The notes: a model not told the origin generated them from the letters alone. Counted from the first letter of the stretch, positions 18,084-27,528 are shown. The stretch is DNA of 64,000 bases from Mycobacterium paraseoulense (GCF_010731655.1 NZ_AP022619.1:2976001-3040000); one strand, 5' to 3'. Program-made: numbers and translations.

Positions 18084-18851
18084 GTGCCTAACGCGGATGC
18101 CGAGCGCGACCCGACGCCATCGGCGCCAACCCGGCGGCTCCTCCAAAACCTCGGTCATCGCGTCGGCGGCACGGCAAAAACGAAAGTCCGCCTCTCGCTG
18201 ATGAAGGCCGGCCGTCGAGTGACGGCCAGCCGCCTGGCGAATCTGCGTTCGGTGCTCAGTTACCTCGAGCTCGGCCATTGGCTGGCGCAGGATTTTTCGA
18301 ATGCAACGGTAGATGTCGTCGCCGACCAATTTGCGTTGTTCGACCGGGCGCTGGCCAAGGTCCGCGGGCAGCGGCCCCTGTACCTCGAATTCGGTGTGTT
18401 CGAGGGCGGCTCGATGCGGTGGTGGTCGCAGCACCTCCCGCATCCCGAAGCGAGGCTGATCGGTTTCGACAGCTTCGAAGGCCTGCCGCAGGACTGGCGG
18501 CCCGGCCTGGGAGCCGGCCACTTCGACGTCGGCGGCGAGCCGCCGAAGATCGACGATGCCCGCGTCTCGTTCGTCGTCGGCTGGTTCGACGACAGCCTCC
18601 CGAAGTTCGACGTCCCCGAGCACGACCAGTTGATCATCAACGTCGACTGCGACGTGTACTCCAGCGCTGCCACGGTGCTGAGTTGGGCGGAGCCGTTCCT
18701 CCAGCCCGGTACGCTGATCTACTTCGATGAGTTCCCCGACCGCGATCACGAGATGCGGGCATTCAAGGAACTCATGGCCCGCTCGCCACGGGAGTTCCGC
18801 CCGCTGGCCACGGCGCGCGGTCATCACTGGCTGTTTGAGGTCGTCAACTGA
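18084..18851 (+). CDS. TylF/MycF-like SAM-dependent methyltransferase
   Basis: 255 aa from GTG 18084. Class I methyltransferase with LYLEFGVFEGGSMRWWSQ (SAM loop), LIGFDSFEGLPQDW, QLIINVDCDVYSSAATV and LIYFDEFPDRDHE. This set is typical of the TylF family, whose members O-methylate sugar hydroxyls with a divalent metal, and of related hypothetical proteins in surface-polysaccharide loci. Likely modifies a sugar of the repeat unit. Divergent from ugd (about 230 bp between starts) and convergent with the GMC gene. Confidence 0.8.
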   Translation: MPNADAERDPTPSAPTRRLLQNLGHRVGGTAKTKVRLSLMKAGRRVTASRLANLRSVLSYLELGHWLAQDFSNATVDVVADQFALFDRALAKVRGQRPLYLEFGVFEGGSMRWWSQHLPHPEARLIGFDSFEGLPQDWRPGLGAGHFDVGGEPPKIDDARVSFVVGWFDDSLPKFDVPEHDQLIINVDCDVYSSAATVLSWAEPFLQPGTLIYFDEFPDRDHEMRAFKELMARSPREFRPLATARGHHWLFEVVN

Positions 18852-18911
18852 CTCCACCGGTGACATGCTTCCGCTTTGGCCGTCCGCAAATAACTTGGGC
18901 GATAATCGAAT

Positions 18912-20591
18912 TCAGCCAATGAACGATGTGCCGTCGGCGATCCCGGGCCGCTCCGCTCGAGTGCCGATGAGCCGCTCCGCAAGCCGCACACCGAGCGCTA
19001 TCCCGAGCAGCGTCGGGTTGGCCTGGCTCGACGTCGGCAGGACCGAGGTGCTCGCGACGTACAGCCCGCGCACCCCGTGCACCTGAAGATCCGGGTTCAC
19101 GACGCCGCCGTCGGCGGTCGCGGACATCCGGGTTGTGCCGGCCTGATGAAAGCCGGCGTAGCCCTGCATGAAATCGTGCACCGAGGCCTCGACGTCGTCG
19201 GCGAGCCACTCCACGTGTCCGACGCCGTGGCGGCGCAGCTGCTTGTCGATCAGGTCGATTGCCCTGCGCACACTTTCGTAGTCGGCGTCGGAGAAATGCA
19301 TGTGGGTCCGTATCCTGCGCATGCCGAGGGCGTCGCGTTCATCGGTCAGTTCGATGCGGCTGTCCCAGTGCGGGAGATGCTCGCCGTGGTAGTGCAGCAG
19401 GTAGCGATTGCCGGACCCCTTGACGAAGAAGCCCGGCGCCTTGCGGCCCCGGCGCAGGAACCGCGCGTAGGAGAACCGGACCGCGAATCGGATGGAACCG
19501 AACAGGTCTCGAACGATGTTGCGCAGGTGTGCGGCGACGCGCGGCGGGCCCGCGGTCTTGGTGTGGGCCTCGCGGATGGCCGCCGCGAGCAGGAAACGCC
19601 CCAGCGGGGAGATCAACGTCAGGTAGACACCCGACAGGATTCCGCTGCCGTGCGCCGGATCGCTGATCGGCGGATTCACCATCCAGACAGCGGCATTCGG
19701 CATCCCGAGTTCGCGTTGCAGCTGTGGAGTGAACGTGAAACGGCGTCGGACGTAGACGCCCTCGCGGTCCCGCTCGTGTTCGTAGATGACGTCGTCGCTG
19801 GTGAAGTGCACGCGCGCGACCCGGGCCTCGACGTGGGACATGTACCAGCGCCCGAGGTGGCCGCCCGCGTTGCCCAGCCCGGCCGGATGATGACGATCCG
19901 ACGCGAGCAGCAGGCGGGTAGCCTCGAGGCCGCCGGTGGCAAGGACATAGTCCGCCGCAACGACTCTGCCCTCCCGTCCATCAAGCGTCTTGACGACGAG
20001 ATGGTCGACGGCATCACCGGCTTCGGTGGTCACCACCTCGGTGCACGTGAGGCCGGTCCACACCGTCAGACCGGGGGTGTTGCGCAACTCGGCGCGGTAT
20101 TCGCGCCCGAAACGCGTTGGCAACGACCAGCGTTCGAGGTCGGTGGTGCGCACCTGTTCATCGGGCAGCCCCACGACCAAGTCCCGCTGCGCCAACTCCG
20201 GGATGTCCCGCGCATTGAATACCGCCTGCCCGCATCCCGCCCAGTCGCAGGCCCGCTGCAGGTAGGGCTCGACATCGTCGAACCCGATCGGCCAGGGCGA
20301 CTGCGCGGTGATGGGCCGATTCTCGAAGTCGATCGCGTCGAACTTGACACATCGTCCGCCCCACAGCGCCGAGGTGCCGCCCACCTGCCGGCGAACGGAA
20401 ACCTCACTGCGTGAATGAAAGTAGTCGTCCTGGCGGGAGTCGAACGTCGCCAGCTCCTGTGCCGCGCGGTCCGCACGTTCCAGACCACTTTCGATCAGCG
20501 CAACCTCGACGCCCGCAGCCGCGAGCTCCAGCGCGGTCGCGATGCCAATCGGGCCGGCCCCGACCACCACAACATCGGATCGGATCGTCAT
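18912..20591 (-). CDS. GMC family FAD-dependent oxidoreductase
   Basis: 559 aa from ATG 20591. FAD-binding SDVVVVGAGPIGIATALELA starts at residue 5; QVGGTSALWGGRC is the GMC signature region; YVLATGGLEATRLLLAS follows; the C-terminal catalytic lobe has AGFHQAGTTRMS (His) and STSVLPTSSQANPTLLGIAL (His/Asn position), as in pyranose oxidase-like and bacterial sugar or sterol GMC enzymes. GTG 20624 overlaps the stop of the upstream reductase gene as GTGA and would add 11 residues; either start implies coupling. In this context it probably oxidises a sugar hydroxyl to a ketone. Confidence 0.87.
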   Translation of the reverse strand: MTIRSDVVVVGAGPIGIATALELAAAGVEVALIESGLERADRAAQELATFDSRQDDYFHSRSEVSVRRQVGGTSALWGGRCVKFDAIDFENRPITAQSPWPIGFDDVEPYLQRACDWAGCGQAVFNARDIPELAQRDLVVGLPDEQVRTTDLERWSLPTRFGREYRAELRNTPGLTVWTGLTCTEVVTTEAGDAVDHLVVKTLDGREGRVVAADYVLATGGLEATRLLLASDRHHPAGLGNAGGHLGRWYMSHVEARVARVHFTSDDVIYEHERDREGVYVRRRFTFTPQLQRELGMPNAAVWMVNPPISDPAHGSGILSGVYLTLISPLGRFLLAAAIREAHTKTAGPPRVAAHLRNIVRDLFGSIRFAVRFSYARFLRRGRKAPGFFVKGSGNRYLLHYHGEHLPHWDSRIELTDERDALGMRRIRTHMHFSDADYESVRRAIDLIDKQLRRHGVGHVEWLADDVEASVHDFMQGYAGFHQAGTTRMSATADGGVVNPDLQVHGVRGLYVASTSVLPTSSQANPTLLGIALGVRLAERLIGTRAERPGIADGTSFIG

Positions 20592-20620
20592 GTCGGGAGC
20601 GAACTGCGCCGGACCAACAA

Positions 20621-21577
20621 TCACGCGGCGGGGCCCGGTCGCAACTGCTGGGCGAGAGCGAGAAAACGCCTCAGCAGCCCCGCGTCCGGCGGCGACGAGA
20701 CGGCTTGCGCCGCGTCGGCAACCCGCCGCGGGTCGGTGCTGCTGTAGAGGATCGCGCGACAACTCGTGGCCGTGGCCGACGACGCGAGGATCAGCCGCGG
20801 CAACACACCGGGGGCCAGCGGGTCCACCTCGAGTGTTTCCCGCCAGCGTTCGGCCGTTCCGGCATCCGCCGACAGCGCCGCGGACAGCGTCGTGTACGCC
20901 CGGTTGAAGACCCCGAACGCGAGATCAGCAGGTCGTGGCGGAGGACCGAGCAGGTCGCCGCGGACCTGGCTGACGCCACGCGGTGCGAATGCACGGGCAA
21001 AATCCACCTCGAGGCCCTCGTCCTGGGACACGCCCCAGGCGCGAATCTTGCCCTGCCGGTGGGCCCGTTCGAAGAACTCGCCGAGTTCATCGCTGGCGAC
21101 GGTGTCGAAAGGCCTTGGGCCGTGGACGAACAAGATGTCGACGTAGTCGACGCCGAGCGCGGCCAGGCTCAGGTCCAGGCTGCGGGTCGCGGCCCCCGCG
21201 TCGTAGCGCCGCGGGGTCAGGTCCGGTTCCTGTTGCCGCTTGACCGCGCGGCGCAGCGCCGGGGCTTTGCGCAGCAACGCCCGCGCAGGCGCCTGGAAGC
21301 GGCCGAGACGCCGGGCCGCCCCGCCGACGTCGATGCCGAACTTGGTGGCCACCGTCACCGCGTCGCGATTCACGGTGCGCAGGAACACCCCCAGCTCGGA
21401 CTCCGCCAAGCCGAGGCCGTACATCCGCGCGGTGTCGAAGTGCGTGATGCCGTGCTCGACCGCGGAGCCCAGCACGGCCATCCGCTCCTTGCGGAACGGC
21501 GCCTGCATCAAACCCCCGCACCCGAAACCGACCGCGCTGACTTTCAGCGCCGGCCCGCTGAGCTCAATCTGCTCCAA
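20621..21577 (-). CDS. Aldo/keto reductase
   Basis: 318 aa from TTG 21577, where homology begins (LEQIELSGPALKVSAVGFG); no ATG or GTG lies close. AKR TIM-barrel features: HFDTARMYGLGLAESELG (Asp and Tyr of the catalytic tetrad), VATKFGID (Lys), DYVDILFVHGPRP (His), GKIRAWGVS. It overlaps the upstream glycosyltransferase by 14 bp and the downstream GMC gene by the GTGA. The oxidase plus NADPH reductase pair suggests oxidation and re-reduction of one sugar carbon. The substrate is not predictable. Confidence 0.83.
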   Translation of the reverse strand: MEQIELSGPALKVSAVGFGCGGLMQAPFRKERMAVLGSAVEHGITHFDTARMYGLGLAESELGVFLRTVNRDAVTVATKFGIDVGGAARRLGRFQAPARALLRKAPALRRAVKRQQEPDLTPRRYDAGAATRSLDLSLAALGVDYVDILFVHGPRPFDTVASDELGEFFERAHRQGKIRAWGVSQDEGLEVDFARAFAPRGVSQVRGDLLGPPPRPADLAFGVFNRAYTTLSAALSADAGTAERWRETLEVDPLAPGVLPRLILASSATATSCRAILYSSTDPRRVADAAQAVSSPPDAGLLRRFLALAQQLRPGPAA

Positions 21578-22577
21578 CGCCGAGGCTCTCGTAGATCCGG
21601 CGAAGCTCGGCGCCGATGACGTCGGGGCTGCGCGTCGCCGCGATGTGCGCCTGCCCCTTGAGCCCGTCGCGCTCCGCCAGCTCCGGATCGCGCAGGTAGC
21701 GACCGATCGCCGCCGCCAACGCGGGCGGATCGTCAACGGGGACGAGCATTTTCGGGTCGGGAACGATGCCCGGCGTGCCGGAGACGGGCGTCGCGACGGC
21801 CGGGCGCGCGCCGGCCAGGGCCTCGGTCACGATCAGCGGCATCGCCTCGGCGCGCGACGGCAGCACCACGACCCGCGCGGACCGGATCAGCTCGGGGATC
21901 GCGTCAGGATGTACCGCGGGTTCCACCGAGAAGCGCTCCAGCTGAGGAGGCGTGTAGTCGTCGATCGGCCCGACCACCCGGCACTGGCCTTCGATGCCCT
22001 CGTCGAGCAGCAGCTGCCACGCCGCGGCGAGCGTGTCGACACCCTTGCGCAGGCCGATGGTCCCGGCGAAGAGCGCCACCGGCGGTGTCGTGCTGGCCCC
22101 GGGCGCGTCCCAGTCGATCGGCGCCGGGTTCACCGAAATGGTGCTCGGCACCCGCGGAGCCAGCTCCGCCACGGCGGCCCGCGCGTCCTCCGAGAACACG
22201 ATCAGGTGGTCGGCGCGGCGCAGGGTGGCACCGATATAGCGGCGGTGTCGAAGGGCTTCCCTGGCGACGTCGGCGCCCTGCAGCGTCGCGACAATCCGCA
22301 AACCCCGCGCCTTGGCCAGTCGAATCAGCGGTCCTTCGCGCAGCCACGCCCCACCGTCGGAGATGTGGAAGTGCACGATGGTCGTGCGGGGCGCCCGGGC
22401 CAGCACGGCCGCCGCGCGCGCGGTCAGCACGAAGTTCTTCACGTGGTGCGGCCCTTCCCACGTCGACAGGACGCGGATGTCGTCCGCGCCCATCTTGTGG
22501 TCTCGGATGACTCGAATCACGGTCTGCGTCCCGCCGAAGCTGTACACGCCCGGCCCGACATGAATGACGGAGATCAT
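21564..22577 (-). CDS. GT-B glycosyltransferase (GT4)
   Basis: 337 aa from ATG 22577 (MISVIHVGPGVYSFGGTQ, with the GT4 glycine-rich acceptor loop). Other landmarks are TIVHFHISDGGAWLREGPL, VATLQGADVAR, ALFAGTIGLRKGVDTLAAAW, CRVVGPIDDYTPPQ and PSRAEAMPLIVTEALAGARP (E-x7-E). Third GT-B enzyme of the locus; with the initiating transferase it implies a repeat unit of at least four sugars if each acts once. Downstream of wzy on the same strand and overlapping the reductase gene. Confidence 0.87.
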   Translation of the reverse strand: MISVIHVGPGVYSFGGTQTVIRVIRDHKMGADDIRVLSTWEGPHHVKNFVLTARAAAVLARAPRTTIVHFHISDGGAWLREGPLIRLAKARGLRIVATLQGADVAREALRHRRYIGATLRRADHLIVFSEDARAAVAELAPRVPSTISVNPAPIDWDAPGASTTPPVALFAGTIGLRKGVDTLAAAWQLLLDEGIEGQCRVVGPIDDYTPPQLERFSVEPAVHPDAIPELIRSARVVVLPSRAEAMPLIVTEALAGARPAVATPVSGTPGIVPDPKMLVPVDDPPALAAAIGRYLRDPELAERDGLKGQAHIAATRSPDVIGAELRRIYESLGVGAD

Positions 22578-22713
22578 CGCTGTCCGAAATTCCGATCGCA
22601 CAGCGGCGCGTGGCGGGGGTGGTCGAAAAGACAGACATTTCGCATTCGGCTAACTCCCAAAGTGATTGGCCACGGCGTCAAAGTACACCGGTCGTACGCC
22701 CGGCGCCCCCACT

Positions 22714-24186
22714 TCAGCGGGCTCCGGATGGTGCCGTCAGCGCCGGCGCGTCGGGGCTGACGGCGAGGTTGGCGCCGCGTTCCCTGCCGCGCAAGTTGGC
22801 GAACCCCATCGCCGCACCGAGCGCGATGCCCAGCGCGAAGGCGTCCGATGGCATCTCGGGCAACGGCCACACCACGGATATCGCGAGAAGGCCCGCGCTG
22901 ACCGCCACGCTGACCTTCGCCGCCGCGGTCCGGCAGCGGACCGCTTTGATCAACGGGATCAGCGCGAACAGGACGAACGCCGTCATGCCGACCGCACCCG
23001 CTTTCGCCAGCCACCACAGATAGAAGTTGTGCGAGTAGGCCGGATAGAACTTTGCGGAAAACTCGTCGTCACCTTTCGGCGGCTGATACGCGTAACCGAG
23101 GCCATGGCCGAATACGGGCGCCTGAGCGATCGAGCGGTTCAGCAGGGAGTTCTCCCGCACCCTCTCCAGCGCCGACTCGTCCACGGCGAGCGCGCTGGAC
23201 GAAACGCCGCCGAGCACCCGCTCGTTGAAGGCCGTGAGCTGGTCACCGAGCCACGCTCCGGCGTCCGAACCCTGCAGCAGGAACAGCAATGCCGGCACCG
23301 TCGCCGCGATCACCGCCGCGCAGATCACGGCAATGACGGCGGTCCGGCGCACGGTTGACACGCTCAGGCTGACCAACAGCGCCGCACCCGCGGCCACGGC
23401 CATCGAGATAAGCGTGTTGCGGGAGAACGACAGCAGCGAAATGATAAGCGCGGGTGGGCCGAGGGTCAGGAGCGTGGCAGGTCTCAGGCAGCCGATTATG
23501 GCGGCGGCGACCAGCGCGCTCAGCGTCGCGGTGGCCGGCGATTGCGTGGTCAGGATGATCCGGACGGCCTGGTCGGCACCGGTCACCGCCCCCAAGCTTT
23601 CCGCCCTGCCCGCGAGCCGGATGGCATGCAGCGAACTCACGACTGCCATGCCCGCGGAAAACCACAGGATGACGGCCGTCACGCGGATCGACCACTTGAT
23701 GAAGCCGCCGTACACGACCAACATCGCCAGCACGTACCCCACGGCCATTTCGAGCATGCTCAGCGATTCCCGCAGCACGATCGTGGCGTCATGACCGTTC
23801 TCGAATCCGGCCACCGTGGAAATCACGACGACGAGCGTGAACAGGCCCGGCAACCAATAGTCGGAGAATTGCGGTTTCACGATCGGGATCAGATAACTGA
23901 TCGCCAGCATCGCCGCCACCAGGTACAGGTAGACGACCGCTGGACCGATGACCTTGCCGACGTGCAGACCCTGGGGCAGCGCCGCGAACGCACCGACCAA
24001 CGCGACCCACACCATCGCCTCCGGCCTCACCCAGTACACGACGACGCAGAACGTGGCGGCGATCAGCATGATGCCCTCGGTCGTGAGTCGCACCGAGAGC
24101 ACGCCGTACACGAAACATCCAAACAGGAACAGCGCCAGCGAAGCTCCGCTCATGGCCAGGCGATGGCGACTGCGCAGGTAGAACAT
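22714..24186 (-). CDS. Wzy-type polysaccharide polymerase / O-antigen ligase family
   Basis: 490 aa, 11-13 predicted TM helices with a large extracytoplasmic loop after GSDAGAWLGDQL and the signature PAYSHNFYLWWLAKAGAVG, matching the Wzy_C/WaaL family region. It would polymerise flipped repeat units on the outer face of the plasma membrane. The start region reads GTGATG: the ATG at 24186 overlaps the stop of the Wzz-like gene by one base, so the two are translated together, as often seen for Wzz/Wzy pairs. Confidence 0.87.
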   Translation of the reverse strand: MFYLRSRHRLAMSGASLALFLFGCFVYGVLSVRLTTEGIMLIAATFCVVVYWVRPEAMVWVALVGAFAALPQGLHVGKVIGPAVVYLYLVAAMLAISYLIPIVKPQFSDYWLPGLFTLVVVISTVAGFENGHDATIVLRESLSMLEMAVGYVLAMLVVYGGFIKWSIRVTAVILWFSAGMAVVSSLHAIRLAGRAESLGAVTGADQAVRIILTTQSPATATLSALVAAAIIGCLRPATLLTLGPPALIISLLSFSRNTLISMAVAAGAALLVSLSVSTVRRTAVIAVICAAVIAATVPALLFLLQGSDAGAWLGDQLTAFNERVLGGVSSSALAVDESALERVRENSLLNRSIAQAPVFGHGLGYAYQPPKGDDEFSAKFYPAYSHNFYLWWLAKAGAVGMTAFVLFALIPLIKAVRCRTAAAKVSVAVSAGLLAISVVWPLPEMPSDAFALGIALGAAMGFANLRGRERGANLAVSPDAPALTAPSGAR

Positions 24187-25637
24187 CACGGCGACGGGCT
24201 GGCCTTCGCACGGTAGGCCTGGGAGGCGGCCCGGCGGTGTAACGACAGCCGCGCGTCGGTCAGCACCGTACCGACAATCTCCGCGTCGACCGAGCGCAGC
24301 GTCGCCAACGCGTCCTGGAGTTCGTCGGTCGTGGTGCGGCCGGCACGGACGACCAGGACCGTCGCTTGAACGGCGCCGGCCAGCAAACCCGCGTCGGCCG
24401 TCGCGAGCACCGGCGGTCCGTCGACCACTACCCGGTCGAATCGTGACGAGAAGCCTTGCAGCACATTGTCGATCACCTCCGGCGGGTATGCGCTGCAGGG
24501 CAGGGTCTCGCGGCGGGCGGCACGCGCGGCAAGGACGAACAGCCTCGGAAAGGGTGTCGGTTTCACAGCTTCCGCTGCGACCTCGGGGTTCGCGAGGGCG
24601 TTGGCCAGGCCCTCGCCCGATTCCACCTTCAGGGAACCGGCGATCACGGGCCGGCGGGTATCGCCCTCGACGACAAGTACGTCCTCACCGGCTTCGGCGA
24701 ATGCCCGTGCCAGGTTGAGGACTGTCGTGGTCGTCCCCTCGCCGCCGAAAGGTGCCGCCACCAGCACCCGGCGACCGTCGGGCCCCATCGCCCTGCGCAA
24801 CCGGGTCCGGAGATCGCGCACGGCGTCGTCGAATGTGACGTCGGTGCCGAAGCGCGGCGTGCCGCCACGCCTCCGCGGCAATTCGCCCAGCGTCGGTAAT
24901 CCCGAAAGGTGTTCCAGCTTTTCGCGGGTGCGCACCGTGCGATCGCTGGCCTCGCGGGTGAGCGCCACAGCTATGCCCAGAAGCAGGCCGGCGATCAGCC
25001 CCATCGCCATGTTGCGCACCGGTGCCGGGGTAACCGGGTGCTCGGGTACCCGGGGCGGCTCCACCACCCGCGCCCTCGCCACCGGTACCGGCTTACCCGT
25101 CGGCTCCTGCCCGCCGGGCACCTGCATGGGCTGGCCCGGGGGCGAGGTGGCATCCGTGGAATCGGGTCGGTTCCCGGAATTCGGAACGTCCGGACGGGAA
25201 CTCATGCCCAGCGTGGGGATGATCGCCGCGAATTGGTCGGCCATCGCGCCCGCCAGCGCTGCCGCTCGCCTCGGGTCGGTGTCTTTGACGGTGATGGTGA
25301 ACAGCTGGGACTTTGCGGTGTACTTCACCTGGCTTTGGCTCAGCAGGTCGTCGGCACTGATCGGTAGTTGAAGCTGTTTGATCGCGCGGTCTGCCACCGT
25401 CCGGCCGCCCGCGATCTGGGCGTAGGACGACAGTCGTTCCTGCGCCGTCAGCGTGCCGTTATACAGCTCAGTCAGGTCGGTGGCCCCGGAGAACGAGATC
25501 AGGACCGTGGTCGACGACTGGTAATGCTTGGTCTGCAATGCGGTGATGACCGCGGCACCGACCGTACACGCCAGCACCGCGGCCAATGCCAGCTTCCAGT
25601 GCGCGACGAGGATCCGGACAAAGGTACGGAAATCCAT
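24186..25637 (-). CDS. Wzz/BY-kinase-like chain-length protein with degenerate P-loop
   Basis: 483 aa from ATG 25637. Layout: short cytosolic start, TM1 (LALAAVLACTVGAAVITAL), a periplasmic Wzz domain with a Pro-rich tail, TM2 (GLIAGLLLGIAVAL), then a CpsD/CapB-like ATPase domain. Walker A' (VLVVEGDTRRP) and Walker B (FDRVVVDGPPVL) are readable, but the P-loop reads PFGGEGTTTT, with Thr where BY-kinases have the essential Lys (GEGKTT), and the C terminus has a single Tyr rather than a Tyr cluster. It probably controls chain length with Wzy; kinase activity is doubtful. No cognate Wzb-like phosphatase is in the window. Confidence 0.87.
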   Translation of the reverse strand: MDFRTFVRILVAHWKLALAAVLACTVGAAVITALQTKHYQSSTTVLISFSGATDLTELYNGTLTAQERLSSYAQIAGGRTVADRAIKQLQLPISADDLLSQSQVKYTAKSQLFTITVKDTDPRRAAALAGAMADQFAAIIPTLGMSSRPDVPNSGNRPDSTDATSPPGQPMQVPGGQEPTGKPVPVARARVVEPPRVPEHPVTPAPVRNMAMGLIAGLLLGIAVALTREASDRTVRTREKLEHLSGLPTLGELPRRRGGTPRFGTDVTFDDAVRDLRTRLRRAMGPDGRRVLVAAPFGGEGTTTTVLNLARAFAEAGEDVLVVEGDTRRPVIAGSLKVESGEGLANALANPEVAAEAVKPTPFPRLFVLAARAARRETLPCSAYPPEVIDNVLQGFSSRFDRVVVDGPPVLATADAGLLAGAVQATVLVVRAGRTTTDELQDALATLRSVDAEIVGTVLTDARLSLHRRAASQAYRAKASPSP

Positions 25638-25815
25638 CGACCAACGGCCTTTCTGAAAACTCTGGCAGCGCGAAAGCATCCAACCGGTCGGCTATCCGGA
25701 TGGGCTCAATCATTCAACATGATTCCGGCATCGTCATGCAGCATTTGCCCGAAAAGCGATGTTCAAGCCTATGCGCGCACCCGAAGAACTCGGCGGTGAC
25801 CGTCCGGAGCGTTCT

Positions 25816-27528
25816 TCACCCTCGGGGCCCGGCGGTGAGCACGTCACGCGAGATGTTGATCGTTGCCAGTGGGTAGCCGCCGGAACCGTCGCGTCCGTTG
25901 CGTGCCAACTGCATGGGCGGGTAGTTCACCACGTGCGATGCGTCCGGCTTGTGCTGTTGCCAGTCCACTGATGCCCGCAGCGTGTAGTTGCCCGGCGCCA
26001 AGCCCGCCAGGTCCAGCTTCACAGACTCGGTCGACGACGCCGGCGCCGGCTGGTTGCCGGAGTTGCCGCCGGATTGAGTCTGAACCAGGGTCTTGAGGTT
26101 GACGGTGGTCGGCAGGGTGCGAACCACCGCTCCCGTGAAATTCACCAGTTGATAGCGGGGAACCCATTTCTCGATCGCGGCGGCAGAACCGTAGTTGGTC
26201 CACGTCACGGCGAGAGTCGCCAAACCGTCGCGTACCGGGTGCGGTCCCGGCCGCGCTTCGACCGAATACCGATACCCCGCGGCCACGTTGGCCTGCGCCC
26301 ACAACAGGTACAGCGCAGGGTCCATCGGGGTCGCCGACTCCGCGTCTGCGAAGTCGCAACTCGATGTCATCGCGACGTGATACTTGATGACGTCGTGCAC
26401 GGCCTTTTGGTAGTACGACTGCGGTGAAGTGCCTTCCGGCAACAGGCACCATTCGGTGATGACCGGTGCCGAGATCAGCCTTGCCTTCAGTTCGGCGATG
26501 ACCGGATCCTTCGTCTGCACATAGCGCGAGCCTTCCAATTCGACCCAGCCGGGCAACGGCGCGATCACGCCCAGGCAGTCGGCCCGCACGCCCACCGGCG
26601 CCGACAGTTTCTTGGTGACGTCATCGGCGAGCAGTTCGCGCACGATTTCCGGATTGAGAAGCGTCGTCACCAACTGGGTCCGGCGAAATGCGTTGACATT
26701 CGCCGCCACCAGCTGCTTGATCGATGTGAGGGTGATGCTTTGATCACGAAACTGGCTGTAGTAGCCGAGCTTCGCCATGCTTTCGTCGGCGGACGGGCCA
26801 GGCGCGCCGAGCTTGTCGCGCAAATACGCTATGTGGTTCTCGCTCCAATCCCCGTAGCCGGAGAACTCGAAAACGCTGAGCCGCTCGTCGCCGTCATACC
26901 GTCGTCCGAGGGCGGCAAGTAACTTTCCGAAGCCGTCGAGGTAGCGGGGGTCGTTCCAGTTCGGTACCACCTGCGTCACGCCGGGGGTCCACCAATATCG
27001 TTCCGGGCCCGCGTGGTCGGTGGCGGCCGACCGCATCCAGTCGGGAATCGCAATGTTGGTGTTGTTCGGAAACACCGTGTCACAACAGGAGTGGTAGGCG
27101 ACGATGCGGAGAGTCATCCGCATGTTCCTGGCGGCCAATTTCGAAAGCGCGTCATCGATCACGCTGAAGTCGTACTTTTGCTCGTCAGGAGCGTCGGGAG
27201 GCAGCGTGCCGGGATCGGTGGGCTGCAACTGCCGCCAGGTGACCCGCAAGCTGGCGTCATCCGACGCCGGCCAGGCCGGGTATCGCTGCTGCGCCGAATT
27301 GGCTTGCGGGAACAAGGGTATCAAGAGGTCTTCGTATTGACCGCGGAGCGGATTCTGTACGTCTTGAACCGACAGCGGGATCGCGGGACTGATTATCGCG
27401 GTCACCAGCTGGGCATCGGCACGACCGGCACACCCGCTGAGCAAGAGCGTCGCGCAAACGGCGATCAGCAATGCGGCCTTCCTCGGCGCCCGCGCCCGGC
27501 CGGCGCACGCCGCCGTCGACGTCGGCAT
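25816..27528 (-). CDS. DUF4832-type lipoprotein, glycoside-hydrolase-like (copy 1)
   Basis: 570 aa from ATG 27528. Lipoprotein signal ending LLLSGC (lipid Cys near residue 33), so it is exported and anchored. The body looks like a TIM-barrel glycosidase of the DUF4874/DUF4832 kind: VFEFSGYGDWSENH near residue 230, PVGVRADCLG, SAPVITEWCLLPEG, then a C-terminal beta-sandwich (GNYTLRASVDWQQHKPD). Two Glu residues, in GDWSE and ITEWC, sit where such proteins keep conserved acids. It is about 180 bp downstream of the wzz-like gene on the minus strand and has a paralogue at 30829-32487. Likely role: trimming, binding or export of a glycan. The family assignment is by motif recall. Confidence 0.72.
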   Translation of the reverse strand: MPTSTAACAGRARAPRKAALLIAVCATLLLSGCAGRADAQLVTAIISPAIPLSVQDVQNPLRGQYEDLLIPLFPQANSAQQRYPAWPASDDASLRVTWRQLQPTDPGTLPPDAPDEQKYDFSVIDDALSKLAARNMRMTLRIVAYHSCCDTVFPNNTNIAIPDWMRSAATDHAGPERYWWTPGVTQVVPNWNDPRYLDGFGKLLAALGRRYDGDERLSVFEFSGYGDWSENHIAYLRDKLGAPGPSADESMAKLGYYSQFRDQSITLTSIKQLVAANVNAFRRTQLVTTLLNPEIVRELLADDVTKKLSAPVGVRADCLGVIAPLPGWVELEGSRYVQTKDPVIAELKARLISAPVITEWCLLPEGTSPQSYYQKAVHDVIKYHVAMTSSCDFADAESATPMDPALYLLWAQANVAAGYRYSVEARPGPHPVRDGLATLAVTWTNYGSAAAIEKWVPRYQLVNFTGAVVRTLPTTVNLKTLVQTQSGGNSGNQPAPASSTESVKLDLAGLAPGNYTLRASVDWQQHKPDASHVVNYPPMQLARNGRDGSGGYPLATINISRDVLTAGPRG

